A stretch of DNA of 41,728 nucleotides from Prochlorococcus sp. AG-412-J13 (GCA_003214815.1 QCLE01000016.1:1-41728), one strand, 5' to 3'; counted from the stretch's first letter, positions 8,154 through 16,327 are shown. The notes: generated by a model not told the origin, from the letters alone. A program made the numbers and translations.

Positions 8154-9009
8154 CCTTTGAAATAGTTCTCCAAGGCATGAAAGAATCAGTTATTTTTAGA
8201 ACAACAAATGAAGAAAAGGCACCCATTAATCCAATAAGTACCATTCCCATAACTATTGGCGGATATTCTGAAATAACATATGATTCCCAAGTTTTGTATC
8301 CAATACCAAATCTTCCAGCAATAATTTCAGCTGTAACTAAACAAAACCATGCATTCCCCATACCAATAACCAAACCAGCACTAATACCAGGTAATGAACT
8401 TGGTAGTATTATGTCTTTAAATAATTGAAAAGAATTAGCTCCTAATGATTGCCCAACTCTAATCATCAAACGATCAGATAAAGAATTCTCTACTGCCTTT
8501 TGAGTACTTATTAGTATTGGATAAAAAGCTCCAACAAAAGTTATGTAATACATGCCTGATTCGGCATCAGGAAACATTAAGATTGCTAATGGTATCCATG
8601 CTACTGCAGGGATTGGTCTCAACAATTCTAGAGGAGTTGCTAAAAAATCTTCTAATATCTTGGATGATCCAATTAGTAATCCAACAAAAATTCCTAATAT
8701 TGAGCCAGAAATAAAGCCTCCAATAACTCTAAGAATACTTGCTTTGAAATGAACCCATGGAGAATCATTAATGAATTGAATGAAAGCATTTATAACTTCA
8801 ACAGGTGTAGGAACAAAAACAAAATTTATTATGAAGTTAAAATCGATCCAACATAAAAATTCCCATAATAAAAAAAACAGTATTATTGAAATTAATTTCC
8901 TAGTGTAGGTTTTTGAATTAATCCGAATTAATTCCCATAACATTAATCGCTCTTTTTTATATGATTTAAAATAAAAATTTGATTTTGAAGAAACGTTAGT
9001 TGAAGTCAT
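8143..9009 (-). CDS. ABC transporter permease, NitT/TauT family (system 1)
   Basis: This 288-residue inner-membrane protein has about six transmembrane segments and the ATPase-contacting loop QSLGANSFQLFKDIILPSSLPGISAGLVIGMG, the EAA-type loop of BPD permeases. PTPVEVINAF and ELLRPIPAVAWIPLAI are characteristic of the SsuC/TauC/NrtB group. It follows the binding-protein gene after a 75-bp gap holding a perfect palindrome and overlaps the ATPase gene. Family membership does not fix the substrate (nitrate, cyanate, taurine, alkanesulfonates, thiamine precursors and others are known). Confidence 0.92.
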   Translation of the reverse strand: MTSTNVSSKSNFYFKSYKKERLMLWELIRINSKTYTRKLISIILFFLLWEFLCWIDFNFIINFVFVPTPVEVINAFIQFINDSPWVHFKASILRVIGGFISGSILGIFVGLLIGSSKILEDFLATPLELLRPIPAVAWIPLAILMFPDAESGMYYITFVGAFYPILISTQKAVENSLSDRLMIRVGQSLGANSFQLFKDIILPSSLPGISAGLVIGMGNAWFCLVTAEIIAGRFGIGYKTWESYVISEYPPIVMGMVLIGLMGAFSSFVVLKITDSFMPWRTISKDGI

Positions 9010-9021
9010 CTTAATTTAAGA

Positions 9022-9047
9022 AAACATCTCCAAATTTGGAGATGTTT
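9022..9047. repeat. 26-bp perfect palindrome between binding-protein and permease genes
   Basis: Positions 9022-9034 and 9035-9047 are exact reverse complements (13 bp each; outer part AAACATCTCC, centre AAATTT). It lies downstream of the binding-protein stop and upstream of the permease start. In the leftward transcript it would form a hairpin followed by a short U-rich run. This is the usual place for a stem-loop that partly terminates transcription or protects the upstream mRNA, so that more binding protein than membrane components is made. Confidence 0.7.
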
Positions 9048-9084
9048 ATTGATTTTTTTCAGGTTTTAATAAAAGTAAATTTAA

Positions 9085-10584
9085 TTAAATATATTTTTTA
9101 GAGAGAGTTTTGAAATCTAAAACTTCAGAATTTACTGACTCTGCAAATTTGTCTGCATCTGATTTCAATAAGAAAGAACTAATCATTCCATCTTCATCAA
9201 CATAGAATGCATTTGTAGCAAATAGCTTCCATCCTTGGAATCTATCGTGAACAAAAAGGACACTTGGGGTCTTAGATTTAAATTTACCGTTCAATGCTAG
9301 TAGCATATTTTTAGTCGAGGCAAAGTTTTTAACCTTCTTTTGTCCTTCAAACCAAATTTGGGCTGCCATTTTTGGATTTTCAATTGAGGAAGAGTCATAT
9401 GCATCTTTTCCTGTAATGACGTAAGAAGCGCCTTTTTCGCTTTGCTCATCAACTGATGTACCTAACTCTGAGACTGCCGCCTCAAGGAAAGAATCATCGA
9501 TCCAATCTCTCACATCACTTGGTTGTATTGATTTATCTTGAATTTTTCCAAGATCTTTTAGTACTGCAATGCTATTTTCCAGAGCAAGCAACTGAACTTC
9601 TTTTATCTCAGGTGTAAGAGGTTGTAGTCCAGATGGTCCTAAAAACATATAAACAACTTCCTTATCTATACCTGACCACTCTTCTATACTCGCAGATAAC
9701 TTTTCTGGAGTTTTTTGGAATTTATTATTAGCTTGAATTACTGACTTCATAAAAGCGGTAACTACTTCAGGACATTGCTTTGCGAAATCTTCCCTTACAG
9801 TTATTCCATGTAAAGTAGGTACTCCTGTTTGGGCTCCATCAAAAATTTTCTTAGCAAAACCTTTAAAGGGAAATAATTCTCCAAATGGCACAAAATCAGC
9901 ATGAGCAGCAATTTGATTTTTCTGTAAAGCAGATCCTCCAACAGCAGGTGCCTGACTAATTAAAGTAACATCTTTTTTTGTATCAAGACCAGCATCACTT
10001 AACGCTTTTAATACCATTCCATGAGCTGCAGAACCAAATGGGACAGATACAATCCCACCCTTTAAATCTGTTAATTTAGTAGCAGAACTATTTATTGGAA
10101 CGACAACTGCATTTCCAGCTCCATTGGGACTGTAAGCTAACGTTCCTATGTAAACAGTCTTAGCTTTACCACTACCCTCTCTACCTTTTATTAAATTAAT
10201 AACTGCAGGGAAATCTCCCATTAAACCAATTTGTATTTGATTTGCAATCATTTTATTTGTGATTGGAGGTCCAGAGGTATAACTAGACCATTCCAAATCG
10301 TACTTTAAGCCTTTATATTCGCCGTCAGTTGGGAGATTATCCTTAAAAATTTCTAATTCTCTTACGACAGCTCCTCCCACAGCAGTATTAATTACTTGAT
10401 CTTGCGTTCCAACATGAATTTTAGAACAAACTGCTTTTCCTGATTTTTTCCCAAAAGGGAATGCATTGGCCTGCGGGGTTAAAAAGGATGTTGCGACAGA
10501 AAGTCCAAGGATTAATTTCCAAAATTTACCTCTTTTGTAATTAAATCTTTTGGATAAATTTTTGTTAGGGAGATAAGTTTTCAT
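9085..10584 (-). CDS. ABC solute-binding protein, NitT/TauT family, with C-terminal NosL-like domain
   Basis: Read from the ATG at 10584 (codon 10 of the longer frame starting at 10611) the protein has 499 residues. This start puts a basic stretch and a hydrophobic signal peptide ending TPQANA at the N terminus. The next ~350 residues are an SsuA/NMT1-type binding fold (IQIGLMGDFPAVINL, GGIVSVPFGSAAHG). The last ~110 residues resemble NosL: AAQIWFEGQKKVKNFAST, a VHD motif, TNAFYVDEDG, and SDADKFAESV followed by VLDFKTL, in NosL order. The Cys-Gly-Met copper-binding motif of NosL is not visible. NosL is normally an outer-membrane copper chaperone, so this fusion is unusual. It is the first gene of the transport operon and probably sets its specificity. 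Confidence 0.85.
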   Translation of the reverse strand: MKTYLPNKNLSKRFNYKRGKFWKLILGLSVATSFLTPQANAFPFGKKSGKAVCSKIHVGTQDQVINTAVGGAVVRELEIFKDNLPTDGEYKGLKYDLEWSSYTSGPPITNKMIANQIQIGLMGDFPAVINLIKGREGSGKAKTVYIGTLAYSPNGAGNAVVVPINSSATKLTDLKGGIVSVPFGSAAHGMVLKALSDAGLDTKKDVTLISQAPAVGGSALQKNQIAAHADFVPFGELFPFKGFAKKIFDGAQTGVPTLHGITVREDFAKQCPEVVTAFMKSVIQANNKFQKTPEKLSASIEEWSGIDKEVVYMFLGPSGLQPLTPEIKEVQLLALENSIAVLKDLGKIQDKSIQPSDVRDWIDDSFLEAAVSELGTSVDEQSEKGASYVITGKDAYDSSSIENPKMAAQIWFEGQKKVKNFASTKNMLLALNGKFKSKTPSVLFVHDRFQGWKLFATNAFYVDEDGMISSFLLKSDADKFAESVNSEVLDFKTLSKKYI

Positions 10585-10613
10585 AATAAAAACTTTGTTA
10601 AGTACATACATAT

Positions 10614-10655
10614 TGAATAATCAAATTTCTTATACGGAAAAGTTACTTATGATAC
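10614..10655 (-). promoter_or_regulatory. Candidate promoter of the system-1 ABC operon with NtcA-like box
   Basis: GTT-N8-TAC at 10642-10655 (one mismatch to GTA-N8-TAC; it fits the looser GT-N10-AC core) is followed on the minus strand, 22 bp later, by a -10-like TATTCA at 10619-10614. Transcription would begin near 10607, downstream of the first in-frame ATG (10611), which supports translation from 10584. TTATACGGAAAA at 10630-10641 resembles TTATACGAAAAA in the promoter at 16363. It is weaker than the box at 16356. Confidence 0.35.
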
Positions 10656-10783
10656 ACAGAATGCATGAACTTATAGTTCTTATTTATGAGCAAAGTCACT
10701 ATAAAAAATATTAATAGTTATTTAGAAAATATTTACCTATCAATCTCTCAGGGATCTAATTCTAAAAGTATATTTTTAAAAGT

Positions 10784-11599
10784 TTATAAGTGGTTTTGTT
10801 TTTCAAATGCTTTTATACTCTCCTCTCTAATTAAGCTATGACAAATTTGTCTTAATTCTATAAATCTTTTTGAATCTGTGGTTTCTTTATCCCTAGGTCG
10901 AGGAAGATCAATTTTTAAATCTCTTTTTATTTTCCCAGGGAGCGTACTCATTAACAAAATTCTATCAGACAAAAAAACAGCCTCATCAATATCATGAGTT
11001 ACGAAAACAACCGTTATCTTAAATTCTCTCCAAATTTTAAGAAGATTTTCCTGCATAATAATTCTTGTTTGCGAGTCAAGGGCTCCAAAAGGTTCATCCA
11101 TTAATAAAACATCTGGATAATTTGCTAATGCTCTTGCAATTCCAACTCTTTGTTGCATTCCACCAGATAATTCATTTGGATAATGATTTGCATATTTTGA
11201 AAGGCCAATCATATCTAAAAACTTTAAAGCTATTTCTTCTGGAGACTCATTCCCCTTTTTATTGATACTAGGGCCAAATGAAATATTCTCTTTTACAGTT
11301 TTCCAAGGATACAGAGAATATTGTTGAAACACCATCCCCATTTCTGGACTAGGTTTATTTATTTCTTTATTATCAAGAGAAATTTTTCCATTAGATGGAT
11401 TTACGAATCCTGCGATACCATTCAAAAGTGAAGACTTTCCGCATCCAGAGGGTCCCAATATACATACAAATTCCCCGGGATTAATTGTTGCAGAGATATC
11501 TTTTAAGGCATAAATTTGCTCATTACGAGAAGAATAGCTTATTGAGATATTATCAATTACTACTTTCCCTTTTGTTTTTGAAAGAATGTTTTGATTCAT
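10784..11599 (-). CDS. ABC transporter ATPase, NitT/TauT family (system 2)
   Basis: This 271-residue ATPase has Walker A GPSGCGKSS at 49-57, the Q-loop in MVFQQYSLYPW, signature LSGGMQQRVGIARAL, Walker B VLLMDEPFGALD and VFVTHDIDEA. It has all the features of TauB/SsuB/NrtD-type ATPases. It is the last gene of the second operon, 23 bp after the amidase gene. A 172-bp gap with its own promoter separates it from the system-1 binding-protein gene. Close similarity to the system-1 ATPase suggests both transporters derive from related NitT/TauT systems. Confidence 0.92.
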   Translation of the reverse strand: MNQNILSKTKGKVVIDNISISYSSRNEQIYALKDISATINPGEFVCILGPSGCGKSSLLNGIAGFVNPSNGKISLDNKEINKPSPEMGMVFQQYSLYPWKTVKENISFGPSINKKGNESPEEIALKFLDMIGLSKYANHYPNELSGGMQQRVGIARALANYPDVLLMDEPFGALDSQTRIIMQENLLKIWREFKITVVFVTHDIDEAVFLSDRILLMSTLPGKIKRDLKIDLPRPRDKETTDSKRFIELRQICHSLIREESIKAFEKQNHL

Positions 11600-11622
11600 T
11601 GTAAATAATTAAGTTTAAGAAT

Positions 11623-12987
11623 CTATTCCTGATGAATAGGAAAATTTTTTAAAAGAGTTTCAGCAACAAAACCAACTTTTGAATCTTCAAAAGCCTTACC
11701 AAAAATAGTCACTCCAAATGGCATACCATTTTCATAGAAAGCAGCTGGTATTGAAATTCCACTTAAATCTAAAATATTTGCAAAATACGAATAGTATCCT
11801 AAGTTGCTATTTGAACCAATAGGATCTCTTTTAAGATCAGAAATTTTACACAAAAAACCCACTGTAGGTGTCATTAGAAATTCATTACAACCTATTTCTG
11901 ATTCTAAAAAATATTGTATTTCTTTAACTCTCTCTTGAGCTTCAAAAACATCTTTACCACTCCACTTTTGACCATTTTCTAGGATCTTTAAGGTTGTATC
12001 TAAAACAGCACTTTTATTTTTTGCAAGAAATTTATACAGAGAGGAGTATCTTTCAGCTACCCAAGGGCCATCGAATAGCATTTTTCCTGCTTCCAAAAAC
12101 ATCGAGAAATCTATCGTAATAATCTCAATACCATCATCTTGAAGTTTCTCTAATAAATTTTCATATAATCTTTTTGCCTCTTTATTGCCAAAGAAATTTC
12201 TTTGTTTCTCTTCAGGAACTCTTATCCTAATTCTTTCCTTAATTTTCTGAATTTGAAAATTTCCTCTTTGGAAGTCATATCTTAAAGTTTTATCTTTTTT
12301 TGAATCAGAAAAAGCAATATGAGCTATTTCTAGAGCATCTTTTACAGACGAAGCAAATACCGATGGGCAATCAAGACTGGGACAACAAGGAACGAAACCT
12401 TTAGTACTTAAAGTTCCTCTAGTAGGCTTTAGCCCAATAATATTATTCATAGCAGCGGGAATTCGTCCTGATCCACCTGTATCAGTTCCAATAGAGAAAC
12501 AAACTTGTTTTGTAGCTACTGACAGAGCAGAACCTGAACTAGAACCACCCGATATATATTCATCATTAAAAACGGAGGTACACAATCCATAAGGCGATCG
12601 AGTCCCATTTAATCCAGTTGCAAACTGATCGAGATTTGTTTTACCAAGGCAAATTGCCCCGGCATTTTCCAAAGCTTGTACTACTGGAGAAGATTTTTCT
12701 GGAAAGTATGAATATTTTGGACATGCTGCTGTAGTGGCTAGACCCTCAACATCAATATTATCTTTTACAGAAAAAGGAATGCCCCATAATGGTTTATTCT
12801 TTCGTGATGATGTGTAGACTAATTCTGCAATTTTGATAGCCTCTGATCTTTTCCTAAGAGAAATCCATATTTTATCCTTGGAGTCTTTCTCAATTCTTTC
12901 ATAACAGTCATTTATAAGCTCAGGAGGGCTCAAACTTGAATCATCATATAATTCTCTGATTGAGTTTAAATTAAATTTATTTTTCAA
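11623..12987 (-). CDS. Amidase-signature enzyme, allophanate-hydrolase (AtzF) type
   Basis: This 454-residue enzyme has the Ser-cisSer-Lys triad of the amidase signature family: K75 in SVKDN, S149 in GGSSSGSA and nucleophile S173 in TDTGGSGR. The spacing 74/24 equals that recalled for AtzF allophanate hydrolase (K91, S165, S189). GLKPTRGTLSTKGFVPCCPSLDC is also close to allophanate hydrolase rather than GatA. The C-terminal decarboxylating-type domain of full-length AtzF (about 600 residues) is absent. No urea carboxylase is nearby, so the substrate may be a ureido or amide compound brought in by the adjacent transporter, releasing ammonia. It lies between the TauA-like binding-protein gene and the ATPase gene. 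Cytoplasmic; no signal peptide. Confidence 0.85.
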   Translation of the reverse strand: MKNKFNLNSIRELYDDSSLSPPELINDCYERIEKDSKDKIWISLRKRSEAIKIAELVYTSSRKNKPLWGIPFSVKDNIDVEGLATTAACPKYSYFPEKSSPVVQALENAGAICLGKTNLDQFATGLNGTRSPYGLCTSVFNDEYISGGSSSGSALSVATKQVCFSIGTDTGGSGRIPAAMNNIIGLKPTRGTLSTKGFVPCCPSLDCPSVFASSVKDALEIAHIAFSDSKKDKTLRYDFQRGNFQIQKIKERIRIRVPEEKQRNFFGNKEAKRLYENLLEKLQDDGIEIITIDFSMFLEAGKMLFDGPWVAERYSSLYKFLAKNKSAVLDTTLKILENGQKWSGKDVFEAQERVKEIQYFLESEIGCNEFLMTPTVGFLCKISDLKRDPIGSNSNLGYYSYFANILDLSGISIPAAFYENGMPFGVTIFGKAFEDSKVGFVAETLLKNFPIHQE

Positions 12988-13022
12988 AATAATTGAATTT
13001 ACTAATGTGAATAAGGGGTATT

Positions 13023-13053
13023 AAAAAAAGAGGGTTTTACCCCCCCCTTTTTT
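13023..13053. terminator. Hairpin between binding-protein and amidase genes
   Basis: An A-run plus GAGGG, a short loop, then eight Cs and a T-run (13023-13053) form a G:C-stemmed hairpin with A/T flanks, the form of a leaky intrinsic terminator on either strand. It lies after the TauA-like gene stop and before the amidase start, so it could reduce downstream expression. The C8 run is conspicuous in this AT-rich sequence. Confidence 0.6.
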
Positions 13054-13064
13054 ATGAATTAAAT

Positions 13065-14096
13065 TTAATCCACAACTTTTTCTAAATAAGATGGATCAAG
13101 GAATTTTTCGTAATCCTTCCTTTTAAGTTGTTTTGGTAAACGTTTCTGGGAGACAAGAAACTTAGATGTTTTAACAAGTGTGTCTGCAAAACCTCCGATA
13201 TCATCAGATGTACCCATATATTGAGAAGTTAGTTGTTTTTTGCAAGGAACCATTTCTGTACCTTTCATCATTCGAGTTGCATCCTCCAAATCCAAAGATA
13301 ATTCTTCAGCAATTATTTTTGCCGTTTTTGCAGGATTATTGATCCAGAAATCGATACCTGCACATTCAGCTTTTACAAACTTTTCAACATATTCTGGATA
13401 TTTTTTAGCGAATGACTTCATTACAACTCCAACATCCCAAGTAGGATAACCTCTTTTTTCCATAATTCCAGAAGTCATAAAAATATTACCTCCTCTTTTT
13501 ACAGCTTTATCTAAGTTAGGCTCCCAAAACCAAGCTGCATCAAGATCACCTCTCGCCCAAGCTGCTGCAATATCATTTGGTCTTAAATCTAGAATTGTCA
13601 TCGATGATGGATCAATTCCTTCATCAGCAAGAGCTTGCAGTAAAAGGTAATGAGTTGTGGAACCGAAAGGAGCAGCAACAGTTTTCCCTTTTAAATCCTT
13701 GAAAGATTTAATATTTGCATCAGTTCTGACAACCATTGCTTCTACAAAATCAAGCATATTAAGAACCATGATTCCATCAATTGGTAGTTTTCTTGTAACC
13801 CCAATTGCAGTAGGAGGATTACCTAAACCCCCAAAATCTACTTGTTTTGCGGCGATAGCTCTTAACATGTCTCCTCCACCACCAACTTTGATATGCTCAA
13901 CTTCTACACCAGGCATTTCTTTTTGAATAAGACCTAAATTCTTAGTAACTAACTGAGCATTTACTAAGTTTAAATAACCCACTGTAATTTTTTTTGGTTT
14001 TGCAAATGCTTCAATGGGAAAAGTCATCATTAGAAGTGTCATTGCAGAAAGTGATCCAAAAAGAGTTTTGGATACTTTATTCAAAATGTTTTTCAT
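13065..14096 (-). CDS. TauA-like ABC solute-binding protein (system 2)
   Basis: This 343-residue exported protein has a signal peptide ending near PIEAFA. The mature protein starts KPKKITVGYLN, followed by typical TauA-family blocks: QVDFGGLGNPPTAIGVTRK, a DFVEAMVVR strand, GKTVAAPFGSTTHYLL, AAWFWEPNLDKAVKRGG and GYPTWDVGVVM. The family binds taurine, alkanesulfonates or related small organic N/S compounds in the periplasm. Hairpins flank the gene on both sides, which would allow higher expression than its operon partners. Taurine itself is possible, but no taurine dioxygenase or transaminase is present. The M20 and amidase genes point to an amide- or ureido-containing ligand instead (inference). 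Confidence 0.9.
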   Translation of the reverse strand: MKNILNKVSKTLFGSLSAMTLLMMTFPIEAFAKPKKITVGYLNLVNAQLVTKNLGLIQKEMPGVEVEHIKVGGGGDMLRAIAAKQVDFGGLGNPPTAIGVTRKLPIDGIMVLNMLDFVEAMVVRTDANIKSFKDLKGKTVAAPFGSTTHYLLLQALADEGIDPSSMTILDLRPNDIAAAWARGDLDAAWFWEPNLDKAVKRGGNIFMTSGIMEKRGYPTWDVGVVMKSFAKKYPEYVEKFVKAECAGIDFWINNPAKTAKIIAEELSLDLEDATRMMKGTEMVPCKKQLTSQYMGTSDDIGGFADTLVKTSKFLVSQKRLPKQLKRKDYEKFLDPSYLEKVVD

Positions 14097-14164
14097 TTTT
14101 TTTTTGATAAAATCTTTAAGGATAAAGGTTGTTTTTGTCCGATAAATGGACTTTGGCTTGATAA

Positions 14165-14204
14165 TTGATGCCTAGGGCCCGAGATATCGGGTCCAAGGCA
14201 TCAA
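14165..14204. repeat. 40-bp inverted repeat overlapping the end of the permease gene
   Basis: Two 18-base arms (TTGATGCCTAGGGCCCGA and its near-complement, 16 of 18 pairs) are separated by four bases. The repeat encodes the last ten residues and stop of the system-2 permease and extends to just before the binding-protein gene. It is unusually G+C-rich for this genome. In the leftward mRNA it forms a strong stem-loop upstream of the binding-protein message, where it could block 5'-to-3' or 3'-to-5' decay and stabilise either product. Confidence 0.75.
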
Positions 14205-15002
14205 TATTCTTCCTATAAATCGCATAAATATATCAAGACCAATACCTGTTAGGCCTAAAACTATTAATCCCATAATCACAACATCAGATAACAAAAACTT
14301 TGCCGCATCCCAAATCATCCAACCAATCCCTGCAGATGCCGCAACAATTTCAGCAGCTACTAAGACTGTATAAGTAAAGCCCAGTGATATTCTCATTCCT
14401 GCAAGTATTGTGGGACCAGCTGCTGGAAGATAAACATTGAAAAGGATTGTTTTTTTTGATGCACCTAAACCTTTGGCGACTCTTAGGTAAACAGGATCAA
14501 TATTTTGAACTGCTTGTATGGTGGCTATTATCAGTCCTGGCAATGCAGCTAAAAATAGAAGCGCAAGTTTTGATTCTTCTCCAATACCTAGCCACATTAC
14601 CAAAAGTGTATATAAACCCAGAGGAGGCAATGGTCTATAGAATTCTATTAAAGGATTTAATAGAGCTCTAGCTATTTTTGATGCCCCCATTAAAACGCCC
14701 ATTGGAATACCTATAAAGCAAGCCATAATGAATGCAGCTAATATCCTATTTACGCTTGTGAATACATGAACAAATAATGTATTTCCTTGGTAACCTTCAG
14801 TTGAAACTTCTATAAAAGATTGCCAAATTTTTAAAGGGCCTGGAAGAAAAAGTTCATCAGCCAAGCCTGTTTCAGTTACTACTACCCACGTAATAAATAA
14901 AATATTTACAGTTAACATCGAATACGCAAAAGTTTTTTTACGCATGAAAGGAGGAATAAATCTTTTGATGTTTCTTTTATTTTTTATTTGATTATTACTC
15001 AT
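14172..15002 (-). CDS. ABC transporter permease, NitT/TauT family (system 2)
   Basis: This 276-residue TauC/SsuC-type inner-membrane protein has about six transmembrane segments, LPGPLKIWQSF near the N terminus, EFYRPLPPLGLYTLLVMWLG, and the ATPase-contacting loop KGLGASKKTILFNVYLPAAG. It starts 5 bp after the M20 gene's stop, so the two are co-transcribed. The 3' end is embedded in a 40-bp inverted repeat. It forms the membrane channel for the TauA-like binding protein and the ATPase of the same operon. Confidence 0.92.
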   Translation of the reverse strand: MSNNQIKNKRNIKRFIPPFMRKKTFAYSMLTVNILFITWVVVTETGLADELFLPGPLKIWQSFIEVSTEGYQGNTLFVHVFTSVNRILAAFIMACFIGIPMGVLMGASKIARALLNPLIEFYRPLPPLGLYTLLVMWLGIGEESKLALLFLAALPGLIIATIQAVQNIDPVYLRVAKGLGASKKTILFNVYLPAAGPTILAGMRISLGFTYTVLVAAEIVAASAGIGWMIWDAAKFLLSDVVIMGLIVLGLTGIGLDIFMRFIGRILMPWTRYLGP

Positions 15003-15007
15003 TATTT

Positions 15008-16306
15008 TTATGAACCTTCTTCAATTCCTAAAATTTCAATAATCGTCAAAGCATACATTTTTGCTGCAATAACAGCTTTAGTTATAGAGATACTCTCATT
15101 ATCTGGAGCCCAACCATCCTCTCCAGGACCAAAAGTAACTGCATTTATTCCAACTTCTCTAAATCTAATTGTGTCATTAAAAGCATTTTTTCTATTTGGT
15201 ATTGCTTCTTCACCCATAAATTTCGAATAAACCTTATTGATTGATAAACAAGGTTCTTCATTTAAAGGAACTGGATCAGTTGCAGGAACAAATAGTGAAT
15301 CTTTTACTTGATTTATTTTATAAGTGATATCTTTTCTATCTCCCATAAAAGATTTAACTTCATTTTCGATATCGAGGATTATGCTTTCAAGATTCATGCC
15401 AGGTACAATTCCCACAACAGCCAGAGTTATTGTGCAGGCATCAGGAGAGAATTGCATCTCCCCAGGTAAGCCACCTCTTATACGAACAATTGTTGTACAA
15501 GGTGGGGTGTGGCCCATGAAATCAGTTATTTCATGAGTGAAAGGCATTTTTTCTAAATAGGAAATTAACCTAGCTGCTTCAACAATTGCATTATTACTTG
15601 TGTCAGGACGCCAAATATGGGCTTTGTCACCTTCTATTGTTACCTCGATAAGACAATGTCCTCCATTGGCTATAGACAAATTCATACCCCAATCGCCCTT
15701 AGTAGCATCACCGCCATATGCAGTTGGTTCTGCAGTAATTGAATAATCAGCTTTAATTCCTATCTCTTTAGTTAGATATATTGATCCATGAGTTCCATCT
15801 CTCTCTTCATCTACGCAAAAGCAATACATTAGATCGCCTTTTAACTTAATCCCATTTTCAACTAATGCTTGAGCAGCAAGAATGGTACAGGCTAAGTTCC
15901 CCCGTGTATCAGATGATCCCCTAGCATATAAAAGGTCTCCATCTCTTGTAGCCTCAAATGGATTGTAATTAGTTTTATTCCATTTATGAGGTTCTACAAC
16001 TGGGTATGTATCCATATGGTCATTCATCATTAAAATAGGACCATTCCCTTTACCTTTTAAAACCCCAACAACATTTGGTCGGTGGGGAACACTTTCGTAT
16101 CTTTTAACATCCATTCCTATTGCTTCTAATTTACCTGAAATAAGCATCGCAATTGCTTCTTCTTCTCCTCCAGGTAAGTCAGGATCAAGTGGATCGCAAG
16201 CTCTTGGTTGTCCTGCTTTTATTAATTCCGCAGCTAATTTGAGCCACCTTTCTTCCGTTATGTCATTTAGAATTTTCTGCTCAAATTCTGAAAATTTTTG
16301 ATCCAT
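15008..16306 (-). CDS. M20-family metallo-amidohydrolase/deacylase (ArgE/DapE-like)
   Basis: From the ATG at 16306 the protein has 432 residues; a longer frame starts at 16327, but the predicted transcription start near 16321 favours the shorter form. In the longer numbering, metal ligands of the M20 family are visible at H104 and D106 (NDHMDTYP), D140 (ARGSSDTRG), E174-E175 (DEERDG) and E200 (TAEPT). The dimerisation-domain histidine in GDKAHIWRP is present. The final histidine ligand expected after GPG near the C terminus is absent: the segment reads GPGEDGWAPDNE and no histidine occurs in the last ~100 residues. The family cleaves N-acyl, N-carbamoyl and peptide bonds. As first gene of the operon it may process the imported compound. 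Confidence 0.85.
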   Translation of the reverse strand: MDQKFSEFEQKILNDITEERWLKLAAELIKAGQPRACDPLDPDLPGGEEEAIAMLISGKLEAIGMDVKRYESVPHRPNVVGVLKGKGNGPILMMNDHMDTYPVVEPHKWNKTNYNPFEATRDGDLLYARGSSDTRGNLACTILAAQALVENGIKLKGDLMYCFCVDEERDGTHGSIYLTKEIGIKADYSITAEPTAYGGDATKGDWGMNLSIANGGHCLIEVTIEGDKAHIWRPDTSNNAIVEAARLISYLEKMPFTHEITDFMGHTPPCTTIVRIRGGLPGEMQFSPDACTITLAVVGIVPGMNLESIILDIENEVKSFMGDRKDITYKINQVKDSLFVPATDPVPLNEEPCLSINKVYSKFMGEEAIPNRKNAFNDTIRFREVGINAVTFGPGEDGWAPDNESISITKAVIAAKMYALTIIEILGIEEGS

Positions 16307-16327
16307 TAAGTTATACGCATTGATCAC

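Noticed and set aside
13065-16306. Taurine utilisation (tauABCD)
   Set aside because: The binding protein and permease are TauA/TauC-like, but no TauD dioxygenase or taurine aminotransferase is present; the catabolic genes are amidohydrolases.
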